Of a stretch of DNA of 64,000 nt, positions 39,847 to 51,112 are shown in pieces. This DNA is from Nemopilema nomurai (lineage: Eukaryota > Cnidaria > Scyphozoa > Rhizostomeae > Rhizostomatidae): assembly GCA_003864495.1 (NCBI GenBank), contig ML133456.1:2419255-2483254 (forward strand), in the 5' to 3' direction. A program made the translations under genes and the position numbers. The notes beneath the pieces were generated by a model that did not search any database, was not told the origin of the DNA, and saw only the letters and a program-made list of their open reading frames with translations. The number at the start of each line of letters is the position of its first letter. Position 1 is the first letter of the stretch.

Positions 39847-42800
39847 TATAGATTGTAACATTCTCTTAAAGAAAGGGATGACATGGTGATTGAATCAATC
39901 TTCACTTGCTTAATTGAAGTAGCATGTTCTTGTAAGTTTCAGTAAGATTATGCTTCAATAGACTAAATTACAGTCTTCGTCATAAGAAAATCACCATGCG
40001 TGTTGTAAACCATATGCAATCTGGTTTTTTCAGACCCTCTTTACACTGTCCCCTTCAAAAACAGTACCGTGACAGTACAAAATTCATTTCCGAATAGCAG
40101 AGGAGGAAAATTTGTTGTTTCTACAGCAAATTTTTCTTCACCTTAGATTCTGTGATGCTTTATAAAAGTGACAAAAAGACACTAAAGATTTTTTGCCTGA
40201 ATTTTAGAATTTTTGTCACTGTTAATCTAAGATGACATTTACTTGAAAAAGAGAGTTTTTTATCAGTGTTTAGAAATAATGCTCTCTCTACTGTAGAATT
40301 CGAGCCACTTATAAAAATAGTAATCTCTGCATAGAGGCAAAAATTGGGGAATTCTTCGCGTTTGAATTCAAATATTTTTGGCCACAAAGACCGGACAGTG
40401 CTTTCACGATAATAGGCTTTTATAAACGTCTTGAATGATTTCCATTCGAAGAAATATTTCGTCGTATTTCATCGCAACATATTTCATCTAAATTCGTCGT
40501 AATTCTACCGGAAAAGGCGGTATACGATCACGTGTCTACAGTAACATGTGGTCTTTGGGTACAAATATGGCGCGTCATCTTAAATTATTTGGCGGCGGCG
40601 GCAATTAATTTATTGAATAAGACGAGGGTCTAAAAGAAGCTGGCAAGTCACATACTATATCAGGCAAAATAAATCATAGGTTAATGCTGCAACGCAGTTT
40701 GATAGTCATTACAGCCACTTTGAGAAAGAAGAAACAATTGCTTACACGGAAAAATGTTAGGAGAAGAGATAATGGATTCGGAAAATTTTCCAAAAACGCA
40801 AATGGTCTGGCCACTTTCAAGCACTCATTTAAGAACTGAGGATATATGATAGAATATGTTTGATTTCCCGCTTGTCTGCCATGTTGGAATCAAGGTGTGC
40901 ATTTTTCAGATTGAGAGCTACTTTGCAAAACAAGATTTGGCTACCGTATTTCAACGTATTTGACGTATTTCTGATTTTCATATAATTCATCGACCGTAAT
41001 TCGTCTTAATTCGTCGTATTTTGTCGGGAGGAAAAAACTTTTTTTCATTTCTTCCTATGAATTACGTTGAGTTACGTTCTATTAGGATTATTTACGTTAG
41101 GAGGTCTTCACAAAATTTGGTCGGTTTTCATGTAACGGAAATAATCTTAATTGATCGTAGACCTTGAATTCCGATGAAATACGTCGAAAAACGTTATATG
41201 AAAACACAATAGGAAGACACAATAGGCACTATTAAAAGGATCTGTCGATGTTGCTTAGCTAATGAAAGACAAAATTTCCAAGTTTTCGTTAAAGAAAAAA
41301 ATTTTATGAAGGTCAAAAGCAACGGTCAAATATACATCTCATGCGTGCGATAAATCGCTCGCATTATTGGCGCCATGCGTGTGCAAATGCGTGCGCGTGC
41401 GATCGCACGCATCTAACGACCAAGACTGGACTAAATAATCCAAATTTCAGAACTGTATGATTCGGATACAAAAACAGTGTTGAAAATTTGAACACTCCTT
41501 ATGAGTTTTTTATTGCTCTGTGTTTGAATTTAGTTTGAAATGTTTTGGTATAGGGCCCATATTGTATGAAAGTTTGATGTATTTGGCAGCAAAGGGTTTT
41601 TTAGGAAAGAATTCTCTCTTGAGCAAGCATTTTTTCCTTGACTGACGTTGTCCATGCTCCGCTACGCCATCAATACAGGTGCATACTATGCATACCCCTG
41701 CTATGATAAACAAATGATGAAATAAGTGCCTAGAGCAATTATCTAGAAAATAAACTTCTAAAGGGGGTGTTTATTCAACAGTGGCTGTTTATTCAACAGG
41801 GGAGTTTATTGATTTTTGGTCACAACATGTAACAGAGAATATTTATTGCCAATGTTTCCAGGTCTTTTTCTGAAGAAGATCACAATCAGCATATAATAAA
41901 CTTGATGAAAAGCTATTGCAACAAAGTTGTCCTCAATTTCAAACGGATCAACATCTTTTTTGCTTAATATTAACACAATTGCCTTTTCAAATTTGACGCT
42001 ACAGAAATTTTGAAGATTGAAAAGAAATATTTTCATTTTGAGTTGGCTCGGAGACCAAGACTGATTAAACGATGAATTGTAAAATGATTTATTGTTTTTT
42101 AGTTTGTTGAATTGGGGGATATTAATCGTGAATTTTTTTCGGCATTCACTTCCACGTAACCTAATTTGTGTTCGAAATCTAAAACCCGATGGCAAATTTC
42201 TTCTCTGGCAGATGTGAAGTTGATCGACTTATTTGCCTTGGTTTTAAAAGTGCTCAACAATTAACACAACCTAAAAAGTAATGCCAATTTAGAGACAAAA
42301 AAACGGCACGAGCATCCCTATCAAAATGCGTGCTTTCACGTGAAAGCTTTCACGAATTCCCGTATGGAAATTATCGATTCAAGAACCCCGTGCATAAAAA
42401 GTGAGTATTCACGTTCACGAGCGAACCATCATTCACAAAATTCATACAATAGAAGTTATCGATTCGCGTGTTCACGGTCCAAAAAAGTTAAATTCAGCTT
42501 TGCGAAAAAGCTGTTGGGGAGCCACACCAGACCGAAATGTTTGGTCTGCACGGGGAGAAAATCTATCATGCCGTCAGTTCCGCGCCAATGTCCGGTTGAG
42601 ATTTGGAATTGGCTCCTCGTTTCACGAACACAATAAAAAAGTTAAGACCTCTTCGAAAATTTTTGCTAAAAAATTCCGCGCAAAATTTCACACGGAACAT
42701 CCATCATCCGCAGATTTAAATTTCGTTGTTTTGGCGTTCCCCACGCAAAAAATGCTGTATGGTCTGGGAGCCACGTAATGATGTGATGTATAATAACCCC

Positions 42801-43151
42801 TACTGTTACGTTTAAATTGTTAAAATGTTTGCCTTGTTGCACCAGTAATAACCAAGTTGACTTTTCTCAGCATCGCTTACGGGTGGCAACTGTTTCTTTA
42901 AATCATACTATTAGCTGTGATTCATTGTCATAGTTTCTAAGTTCTTTCCATTTACTACGTCATAGGTAACCAGTGATCTTGATGTCTTGAGTGATCTCGT
43001 TTTCGCCCGCCAAACAAAGTAAAAGAGAGGTTTACATTTCTCTCAGTGGGGGAATTGGAAGTTCTGTTCTGACGCTGACGCTGACGCTGGGGATCGCATT
43101 TCATAACAGAAAAAGAGCCAGTGACTTTCCGCAAAGGCTCATTTTGCCAGT
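39847..43151. other. Intergenic between the P4H-like gene and MMADHC
   Basis: No supported gene. Motifs of the type TTCGTCGTAATTC and CGTCGTATTTCATCG recur in both orientations at 40440-40510, 40945-41110 and 41170-41200, suggesting a degraded repeat element. A 14-bp perfect palindrome, CTTTCACGTGAAAG, with an E-box core, is at 42333-42346. A CGCACGCAT-type palindromic cluster lies at about 41340-41415, and a GACGCT triplet repeat at about 43072-43088. Confidence 0.5.
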
Positions 43152-46100
43152 ATGGCCTCCAGGGTAAGGGTTTCTCTCCGTTTTTTCTTCCTCCAAAGAG
43201 CGTGACTCTCAGCATGCTAGGCCTATTACCAGCAGGACCGCTGTCCGATTCAACCATTGCGCAACGAAACATACATTTAAGGCCTAATCGGCCTACTTCC
43301 CACCCAATAACTGCCAGAAACAATTAATTGATGTTTCATTGTAGTTTTGGTCCACTTTAAGATATTTTATATTGATTCTTTTACGGTTCAGTGAAACTAT
43401 ACCCACCAATTCAGCACATGTTTAGAAAAAACTGCAGTCATTTATTTTACTGTTTGTTTTGAGTTACAACAGTTTGATCAGACCAACTTAAGTTTTAGTA
43501 CCTAGTGACTAAAGGAATAGAAGCCAATTTATTAGAATCTGAACTTGGTTGAAAATTTCAGTTAAAAGTAGAAGGTCAATTTTGATCCAAGTAAAATCCT
43601 TCCATGGTGGCATGTTTGTAGGTTAAGTAAAGATGGTGAAACAACTCATGTCCATGAAAGTAAAAGCACTATTGTGCAAAGGAGGACAGACATGTAACCC
43701 AAAGTCTCAAAATTTGCTCATTTTTTGTGGAGAAGTGGATAATTATGAGATAAACACAACATTCAAAATTTTACTTAAAAAAATTTGTTGTTGTTAAACT
43801 AGAGCAATTTGAAGTTTTGCTGATTCTCAGTATTTTTTCAATTTCTGCCATTTTCAATTTGTATTGTAGACTTGCAATTTGAAATTTTCAGTAACCTTTT
43901 TTAGCTCCTGGAGAGACCAGTAAGAAGGCTTACATATTTCCCCAGTATGAGAGCAGTGCTTACATATTTAAAAAGTGATGGTCAAATTGGTGCTGCTCCA
44001 CTGTCAACTGCTGTTTCACAATACCAAAACCAGAATGGTGAGAACTGTAAGAGTTTCCTAAAGCCTAACCAGTAGAGAAAGTGTTTGGAAGTAGTTAGTC
44101 ACATAAGGCTATCAAAATTTTTGCCAATTCTTACACTGCAACTTTAGGAAAGCTTAGAAAAATTTTTGGATCTAAAATTTTGTAGCAGTCTATAGGCTCT
44201 TGAGTCTCTTTAATAAGAGACTTGTGTCTTTAAGTTTTTGATTGACACCTTAATATTGTACATAAATGGAAACAGTCCCTATTTGTTTTATAAAAAATTT
44301 TTTGATTAAGTTTAAATTGCATGATAAGCATTTTCAATTCAGATCTTGTTAGTTATTTTCACTCTTGTATTGCTGTTGCTGTTCATTTGGTAATGCATTC
44401 TTTTACCCAATCCTTAATGTACATTACATTGTATGTTTTGTTTGATAGACAAAAGACCTCCCTCTGTCCAGGCTCTAGCTGCCTCATGGCCAATGGATCC
44501 TCATTTCCCACTCCCAGGCAATGTGGGTTTAGATTATGGACAGTTTGCAGAAGACCAAGCTGGTAATAGCTTAAAGGAGACTAGAAAAACATTGGCAAAT
44601 GCTTTCCTCGAAGCAGAATCAGAAGAATATAGGAAACAACTTGTTCTTAATCAGTTTATTGAGGAGAAATTCAAAGAGGAAATTGAAGATGCTTCAGAGG
44701 TTTGTTGGTTTGTTAAACTTAGTTTTTTACTTGCAATGAAGTATATCAATAAATGTAACTGGTTATGGATTCGAAAGCATGGCCCAATAGCTCAGTTTGA
44801 AGAGCACTGACGTAACAATCAGGGCCTTGAGTCAGAGTCGGTTATTTTCCCCCATTCTCTACTTCATCTTAAATGTAGCTTATTTGAGGTTAATTAACTT
44901 TTTTCTCAAGGTTGGCACTAAGTTAAATGTGGCATCCCCCCCCCCTCCCAAAAGGAATAAATAGGCAAGGCATTTAAGCAGGTGTATGGTAAATTCCTTC
45001 CTAGTCTGTATCAGGTGGGCATTTTTTACATCATTGTTGTCTTTTGAGTTTAATTTTTGGTTCTTATCATTTGTTTCATATCTGTATCATTGTATTAAAT
45101 GTATTTTGTACTGGAACTTATGAATTTAAAATTAAATTAAACTGAAACTGAATTCAAACAATAAATGAAATTGGTTTGCTAATGTTTCAAATCATGCATA
45201 TATAGCAAAAATGCAAATGTTTGCCCATCATTGCTTGCATTACCCACAGATAAGTAGTCATAAAGTTAGAGTTCCACTCTTTCAACTTCAGTTGAAAATT
45301 TAATTTGATTACTGTGCCAAACTCTCAACTATCAGTCAAAGAACAAATTAGGACCAATACATGAAACTGGACCTAGTTAAACAAGCCATTATAAGTAAGT
45401 TAAGGTTTCCCTCATGAACAAAAGATCCAATTGGAGAGTGTATATCAGGGAGTTTTAATTGTCACCAAACTATTGACTGCCTCAGTTGATCAAAGCAGGC
45501 ATGGTTGCTCATTTTAAACAACTAGACCTTCCAAAGTGAAGCAGAAGATAACACTTTTTCTAGCTCAAATGTTGAAAGGTGTATACCAGCTTGTGCGCAA
45601 ATCATATCTTCAAATGTTTCAAATGTGATATCTCATATCCATCTTTGATTATCCAGCTGCTTATGTGAATGTCCTTTATACATTGCAGAGTCCTGTTTTT
45701 CCAATTTCAAAGCAACATGATGTTGAATGCTCAATCCAAGAATGCCCAAAGTTCATCAAAAAAAGCTTTTTTGATTTGTTTCCAAGTCGTGTGTTCCAAA
45801 ATGAAGATGGCCTTACAATAATAACTGTTAGTCAAAGAACACAGAATGATATGACAGTTTGGTCAGAAGAAGTTGAGAGTGAAAGAGAATCATTGTTTGG
45901 TGTTGTATGTATTTGTAATTGTTTCACTGAAATTTTTATAGGGTGTGTAAAACCATGTCAAATATGAGTAATGCAAAGATGTGGATTGCATTGATATGTT
46001 TTCAGAATGTTTTTGAAATTGTTTAATATAAACCTATATGTCCTAGGTAGAACCAAGATTCATATAAGATGATAGTTGATAGTTAAACTTTCATATAAGA

Positions 46101-47268
46101 TCATAGTTAAGTTAAACTTCAAAGGTAACTGAGTTTGCCTTGTTTTGATAGCACTAATTGCTAGAGAAGTTTATATATAATATTATTAATCGTCTACAGT
46201 GCCTTATGGCATGGTTTTACATTTAAGCATGCAAACTAACTGTATATATATTTAAATCATGAGATTATATTTCTCTACAGTTTGTTGAGAATGCAAGCAT
46301 CGTGAGCATCTGCAAGCAGCTGGTTATTGGCAGATTCATTGATCCTCTTCTGGAAAAGCTGTAAGTGTCTTGTTTAGGCCCTTTTCTTCAGTGTTCCTCT
46401 ACATCAAGTTGTAAAACCAAGATATCAAACAACTTTTTCTAAAAATTTTCATGACCCATTTTTGTCATGTACCTAAAATGACCAGAAATTTTGCTTCAGA
46501 AATTATATAAGGCTACAATAGCCTCAAATTTTAATCTCTTTCTTAGTTAAAAATGAATTTCACTATTTCATTTCTTTTGTTTATTGACTGTACTGAGTAT
46601 ACAGGCTTAGCATTTCACCCTGTTTGACATGATAGCTTCTAATGATTATTTCCCCTTTACTTGGTAACCTACACCTCCTGCTAAGAATTGTGGAAGCTGA
46701 TTTGCACACATGAACATATAAGTTCAATAAAATTTTTGCAAACAACTGTTGATATTGAGCACTCATTTAAAAGGCAGTCTTCATGCTTTTCTGTTTTTGG
46801 AACCTGCATCAGTCTTGCTTTTTAAATTAGTAGATTGCAACCTTTTTGCTAACTTTGTTTCTACTATTGATATGCCTCACATACAATTTTCTTTGAAAAT
46901 AATAAATCCTTGTGTAATTTGGCAATCTTTTGTGCCCTATCGGCCATGTGATAGCCCTTGTAACTACTCATTTTGCTGGATGTATCCTTGGTTTCACTGT
47001 ATTAATGATATTTATAATGCTCTATCAATTAAGTAGTCAAATGAGACCTAGCTTTTTCACTTTGCAGTTCTTTGGTGACCACAGCAATACAACACTGTTT
47101 GAAACTGATGAGAGATACAACCACCTTGGATTTACTATTGATGATCTTGGTTGCTGCAAGGTCATCCGGCACAAACTATGGTCTACAAATGTGTTTGTTG
47201 GGACAATTTTTACGAATGCTCCCTCTGACTCTCAGATTTTCAAGCACTTTTCCCCACCTAATAAGTAA
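43152..47268 (+). CDS. MMADHC: MMADHC (CblD), cobalamin trafficking protein
   Basis: Exons: 43152-43163 (Met-Ala-Ser-Arg), 43905-44037, 44449-44699, 45689-45904, 46281-46360, 47068-47268. Phases fit throughout. The protein guides intracellular vitamin B12 (with MMACHC) towards mitochondrial adenosylcobalamin and cytosolic methylcobalamin. Diagnostic stretches are [12 protein letters not shown], the [16 protein letters not shown] segment, [14 protein letters not shown] and [11 protein letters not shown], all close to the animal family. An Arg-rich N-terminus ([12 protein letters not shown]) fits a mitochondrial leader. The total is 893 nt, 7 short of the 900 expected for a 299-aa protein; human MMADHC has 296. 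The whole deficit falls in exon 5, where four small gaps break the frame. Introns hold a tRNA-like relic and a poly-C run. The family assignment is firm; whether this copy is functional depends on exon 5. Confidence 0.92.
44780..44846 (+). other. Degenerate tRNA-like sequence in MMADHC intron 3
   Basis: TAGCTCAGTTTGAAGAGCA matches the internal A box of RNA polymerase III tRNA genes, and a short stem (CTGA...TCAG) follows at the anticodon-arm position. The B-box region (GAGTCAGAGTCGG) is degraded and the acceptor stem does not close. It is most likely a tRNA pseudogene or the head of a tRNA-derived SINE. Confidence 0.45.
46281..46360 (+). pseudogene. MMADHC exon 5 with 7 nt missing
   Basis: The exon is 80 bp where 87 bp would join phase 0 to phase 0. 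Conserved family residues appear in alternating frames: FVENA in frame 1, EHLQAAGYW in another, FIDP back in frame 1, then SSGKA. Four small deletions (about 4+1+1+1 nt) account for this; the three single-base ones fall in short homopolymer runs. The AG acceptor and GTAAGT donor are intact. Confidence 0.8.
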
Positions 47269-50167
47269 CTGCAAGTGCTTTTTGCATTCTGTAATAGGCT
47301 GGTGTCACTATAACGCTCAACAATGCTTAATTAATTAATCATTCAACGCAACATCATTATCATTAAAGATCTTCTGCTTTTATTAGTGCTTGGATAATAC
47401 ACAATGGTTTGTAGAATGGCAGTAATTAGACATGTTAGCATGCTGCATTCTGTTAAAATCTCACTGTATATGATAGATTGATTCTGTTGAATATACTGTT
47501 TTGGCTCTCTTGTTTCTATCGGGCCACTCAACTTTCTAACAGAAACACAGCTGGGTCATTCCATATCAAGAAGGGACAGCCATGTCACCCATGCTCTCAG
47601 AATTTTCTGGTTTTTTGTGTAAATATAGCTCTACCATCTGAGATATGTGGACTTGATATAGACATATTTTAATTTATGAGCTAAACCATAAATTGAAACT
47701 TTGGCATTGAAAGATTTTGGACCCTTTTTCATGTATTTTCCTGTGTTTCTTGCACCTTTCAGCAGCTCTGTCGCTCAGCAAGAGCAGCTCTGTCGCTCAG
47801 CAAGAGCTTATTTAAGCAACCTTTGAAGTTATCAATCCATAAATTATAGAATGAAAAAAGGCATTTACAAAAAAGATTTACTTATGACACAATTTTCTTA
47901 AAAATGCTTACTTTATGTTACGTTTGATATCTCCCTCAGAACTGCTCCACCTCTGACATCCGTGCTAGCTCTCGTGCAAGGTAAATTCGTGAAAGCAAGC
48001 GTCATAAATCTTGTCAACAAACCAACGTAACATGCGCAGGGCAATCAAAACTATATCGAAATGTCTGCTTTGTTAAATCATACCTACTAGTTCACAAGTA
48101 AAGATTGAGTAATTAAAGGTTATGAGAAGGAAAAATATAAAAAAAACAAGGGACTTAATCTTATCTGAAGTTATAATATGATGCAGCAAGAGTGCCGTTA
48201 TCCTGTGCAAACCACAAGTCGATTGGGAGAATACAGCAACATCAATCGCTGTTTAATAATATAGACAAGACTCAATAGACATGGTATCAATCAGTAGTGA
48301 AATATAGGGGTTCGGCACAAAGTGAAGGACTATGGTTAGCGTAGCTTGCCAAAGATCATTAAGATATATCACTGATGAGAGCATTTTGTGCAACGAAAGG
48401 CTTCTCAACATTATGAACTTATAATCCAACAGTCTATCGGCAGGAAGGCAAATTTTGGGGCTTCTACTGGACAATTTACAGATTAGCTCAGTACCTTCCC
48501 ATATCACATACAAACAGTAGGGAGCATGAGCAATGGGGCAAAAGCATGAAGGTTGTGGCAGAGCGATAACAAACTTATTGAATTATAAGCGAATAAAGCT
48601 GTATTCAGAAAGCAGGAGGGGCAACAAGTGCGCTTCGCCCTTGCTGCATGTGCCTCTAGTGGAAGGTGTTTACTGCCTCGTTTTCATACTTGTCTCGTCT
48701 CCCACAAAATGTTATCATTTGAATTACATATATGTAGTTTTTTCCTCATAAGACTTTTTAAAGACAGACATATTCCTGCTTTATCGCTACGAACTGATAT
48801 ACAATCAATCCTTGAGCAAGGCGATCGTATAAAGTCAGCCGGTGAAGCAATTTTCATCACCAAATACTCATTAAAGCTGTTTCCTACATTTGGTCATTGC
48901 ATTTTTTAGAAATAGGTCTCTCTTTTTTAAAAAGAAAAGTTTTTAGAAACACGAGCTTCAAAATTGGCCTTCAATCAATCAATCTTGTCGAAGAAGTTGT
49001 TGTTAGATGTTACAGAAAGATGTCGACAAAGGCAGGGGCGATTCTAGCGTGAGAGAACTGGGGGGATTCGTTCAACAAAGGCAGGGGCGATTCTAGCATG
49101 AGAGAACTGGGGGGGGGGGGGTTGCATCACAGAAAATCTCAAGATAGTAGTGTAAGGTTACCACATATTTACGAAAACGTGTTGCTTAAAGTGAAATAAA
49201 TATTTTTGTTTCGAAGGATTTGATGTATATAATTAATGCATGCAGCACTTTCTGTCTGGAACCCAGGGTGAGAGAATGCCTGAGTAAGAGCAATTCATAT
49301 CGATAACTGTGTGCAGAGCATTTGGCTGGCAAAACTAACCAACAACAAAAATCCTTCTTAGAAAAGTGGGTGGGACAAATGAAGGGACCGAACAAAGCGC
49401 TGCTGAACAAGTGGCTCTTGAAAACGATTATTTACCACAGGGAAAAGAAGGTTGGATCGACTTTGACAAGAATGAGAGTGCAGCTTTTGATCTTTTTCTT
49501 CGGAGATATAATTATTACTCAATTTGTTACTTGGTATGCAAGCAGGACTTTTTCAACTGCTGATGGCCATTTCATGTTTGATTATAGTAAATAGAAGAAG
49601 ACATTTTCTATTTAGGCTGATCATCTATTAGAAAATGCATTAGCCACACTCTTTAGCAGTGGCTGGTATACGCGTTATTCTTCGCTGCTGAATTGGCTGA
49701 AAATAGAATATAAAGCAACCAATGCCAATTGAATCTTCAATTAGATTTTGTGACTTTATTCTCATTTCTGACAAGCTGCAATTACTATTTTAGTCGAATT
49801 GATATCAAGCCTAACGACCTGTGAAAGAAGTAGAACAAGAATAAGAGTTTTTAATAGTTCTTATTTTTGTTCTTTGGGAACTAATGTGAAAAGGACAAAT
49901 AAGAATTATCTTACCGAATCGTTTAACTTTGGAGAATATCGTTGAGAGAAGAGTCTTGAGGTGAGGTATGTTCTTGATTTCTTGGATATTAATCAATTCT
50001 CTAATCCACCACACTCTACTATGCCTCAGCTAGAAATACAACTATGAAAAGATCTAGAGCTGGAAATGACAATGAATTGTTCCAGGTTTCTTTTTCGAAA
50101 CGCAGAAAACCGCAGAATCTGGAATTGTTTAGTTTCCATACTGCTCGACCCGATAGTCATAAATTAA
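47269..50167. other. Intergenic between MMADHC and the mannose-6-phosphate receptor-like gene (left part)
   Basis: No firm gene. A 22-bp perfect tandem pair (AGCAGCTCTGTCGCTCAGCA core) is at 47761-47804. A 49-bp period tandem pair carrying CAGGGGCGATTCTAGC is at about 49026-49130, ending in a poly-G run. A plus-strand open stretch at 49362-49533 (contains EGWIDFDKNESAAFDLF) lies between an AG acceptor and a GTATGC donor and could be a lone exon, but no neighbour exon was found. Confidence 0.45.
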
Positions 50168-50806
50168 CAGGGGCGGATCCAGTAGGGTGCGAAGGGTGCT
50201 CAAGCACCCCTCAGATTTCGCAGGCATATCTTTTTAGCAATTGAAGGCACGGTCGCTTCAATTCTGAGTTCTACGCACAACAACCTGAAATTCGAGCCCT
50301 GTCTCACCAATGTTCAGCAGCGCGACACTTTCGTTTTATCAAACTCCCCCTGGTTCCACCATACAGCATTCTACAGACTCGGAATCCATTGTCTCCCCTA
50401 TTGCCCAACAATTTCAGGAACCCATGGCCTGTGAATTATACCAGATTCTGCACCCGTGGAAGTGAACTTAGCCAATGACTGTGCAAGATCGAGAGGCTCT
50501 CAACATTGGCGCGAGAACCCATGGATTTCAAAAATTTGAAATTTCAAAGAATGCCGACTTAACCAGGGGGAGTTTGTTCCACATCAACTTTTGTCTTGAC
50601 ATTGACCAGGGGGAGTTGGCATTGACCAGGGGAAAGTTGTTTAGGCAAAGCTGCGGAAAGTTCTGTGTACTGCTTTTGTGTACTGCTACAGCAGACTTCA
50701 ATTTTGTTTGTCGCGTATTAACAGGGGTAAGATGTTTGTCAATAGCGCTTGGTTGCAAACCTTTCTATATGAGCACCCCTCAGAATAATTGCTGGTTCCG
50801 CCCCTG
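50168..50806. mobile_element. Non-autonomous hAT-like MITE
   Basis: The ends are CAGGGGCGGATCCAG on the left and, reading inwards on the other strand, CAGGGGCGGAACCAG on the right, 14 of 15 identical. Both ends are followed by a GGGTGCTC/GAGCACCCCT motif. The interior (about 640 bp in total) is non-coding and contains inverted ACTCCCCCTGGT / ACCAGGGGGAGT motifs. A perfect 8-bp target duplication is not visible, so it may be old. Confidence 0.7.
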
Positions 50807-50856
50807 ATTAGCATGATTAATAGTCATTAATTAGTATGACTAATTAGTTCAAGTAA

Positions 50857-50918
50857 AGGGTTAGAGTTAGGGTAAGGGTTAGGTGTAGGGCTAGGTTTAC
50901 GGTTAGGTTCAGGGTAAA
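50857..50918 (+). repeat. Degenerate telomere-like TTAGGG tract
   Basis: Imperfect repeats related to TTAGGG (GGGTTAGAGTTAGGGTAAGG, then TTAGGTGTAGGGCTAGG). The sequence lies between ACTAATTAG-type inverted flanks, next to the right end of the MITE. It is an interstitial remnant, not a chromosome end. Confidence 0.65.
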
Positions 50919-51112
50919 CTAATTACGTCATCAGGTCGAGCAGTACGGATGGAAACTAGACAGCTCCGCAGGACCTGGACCTGGCCCCAAAAGCTGATAC
51001 GAGGCTTCAACTTTTTGCGAGTCTCGTTCACGCGCAATGAAGCCATTTTCCAAGCCAAGCAGTTAGTCTCAATTTAGTCACAAGAATCAGCTGTTTGAAT
51101 GAATAGCGGCGC

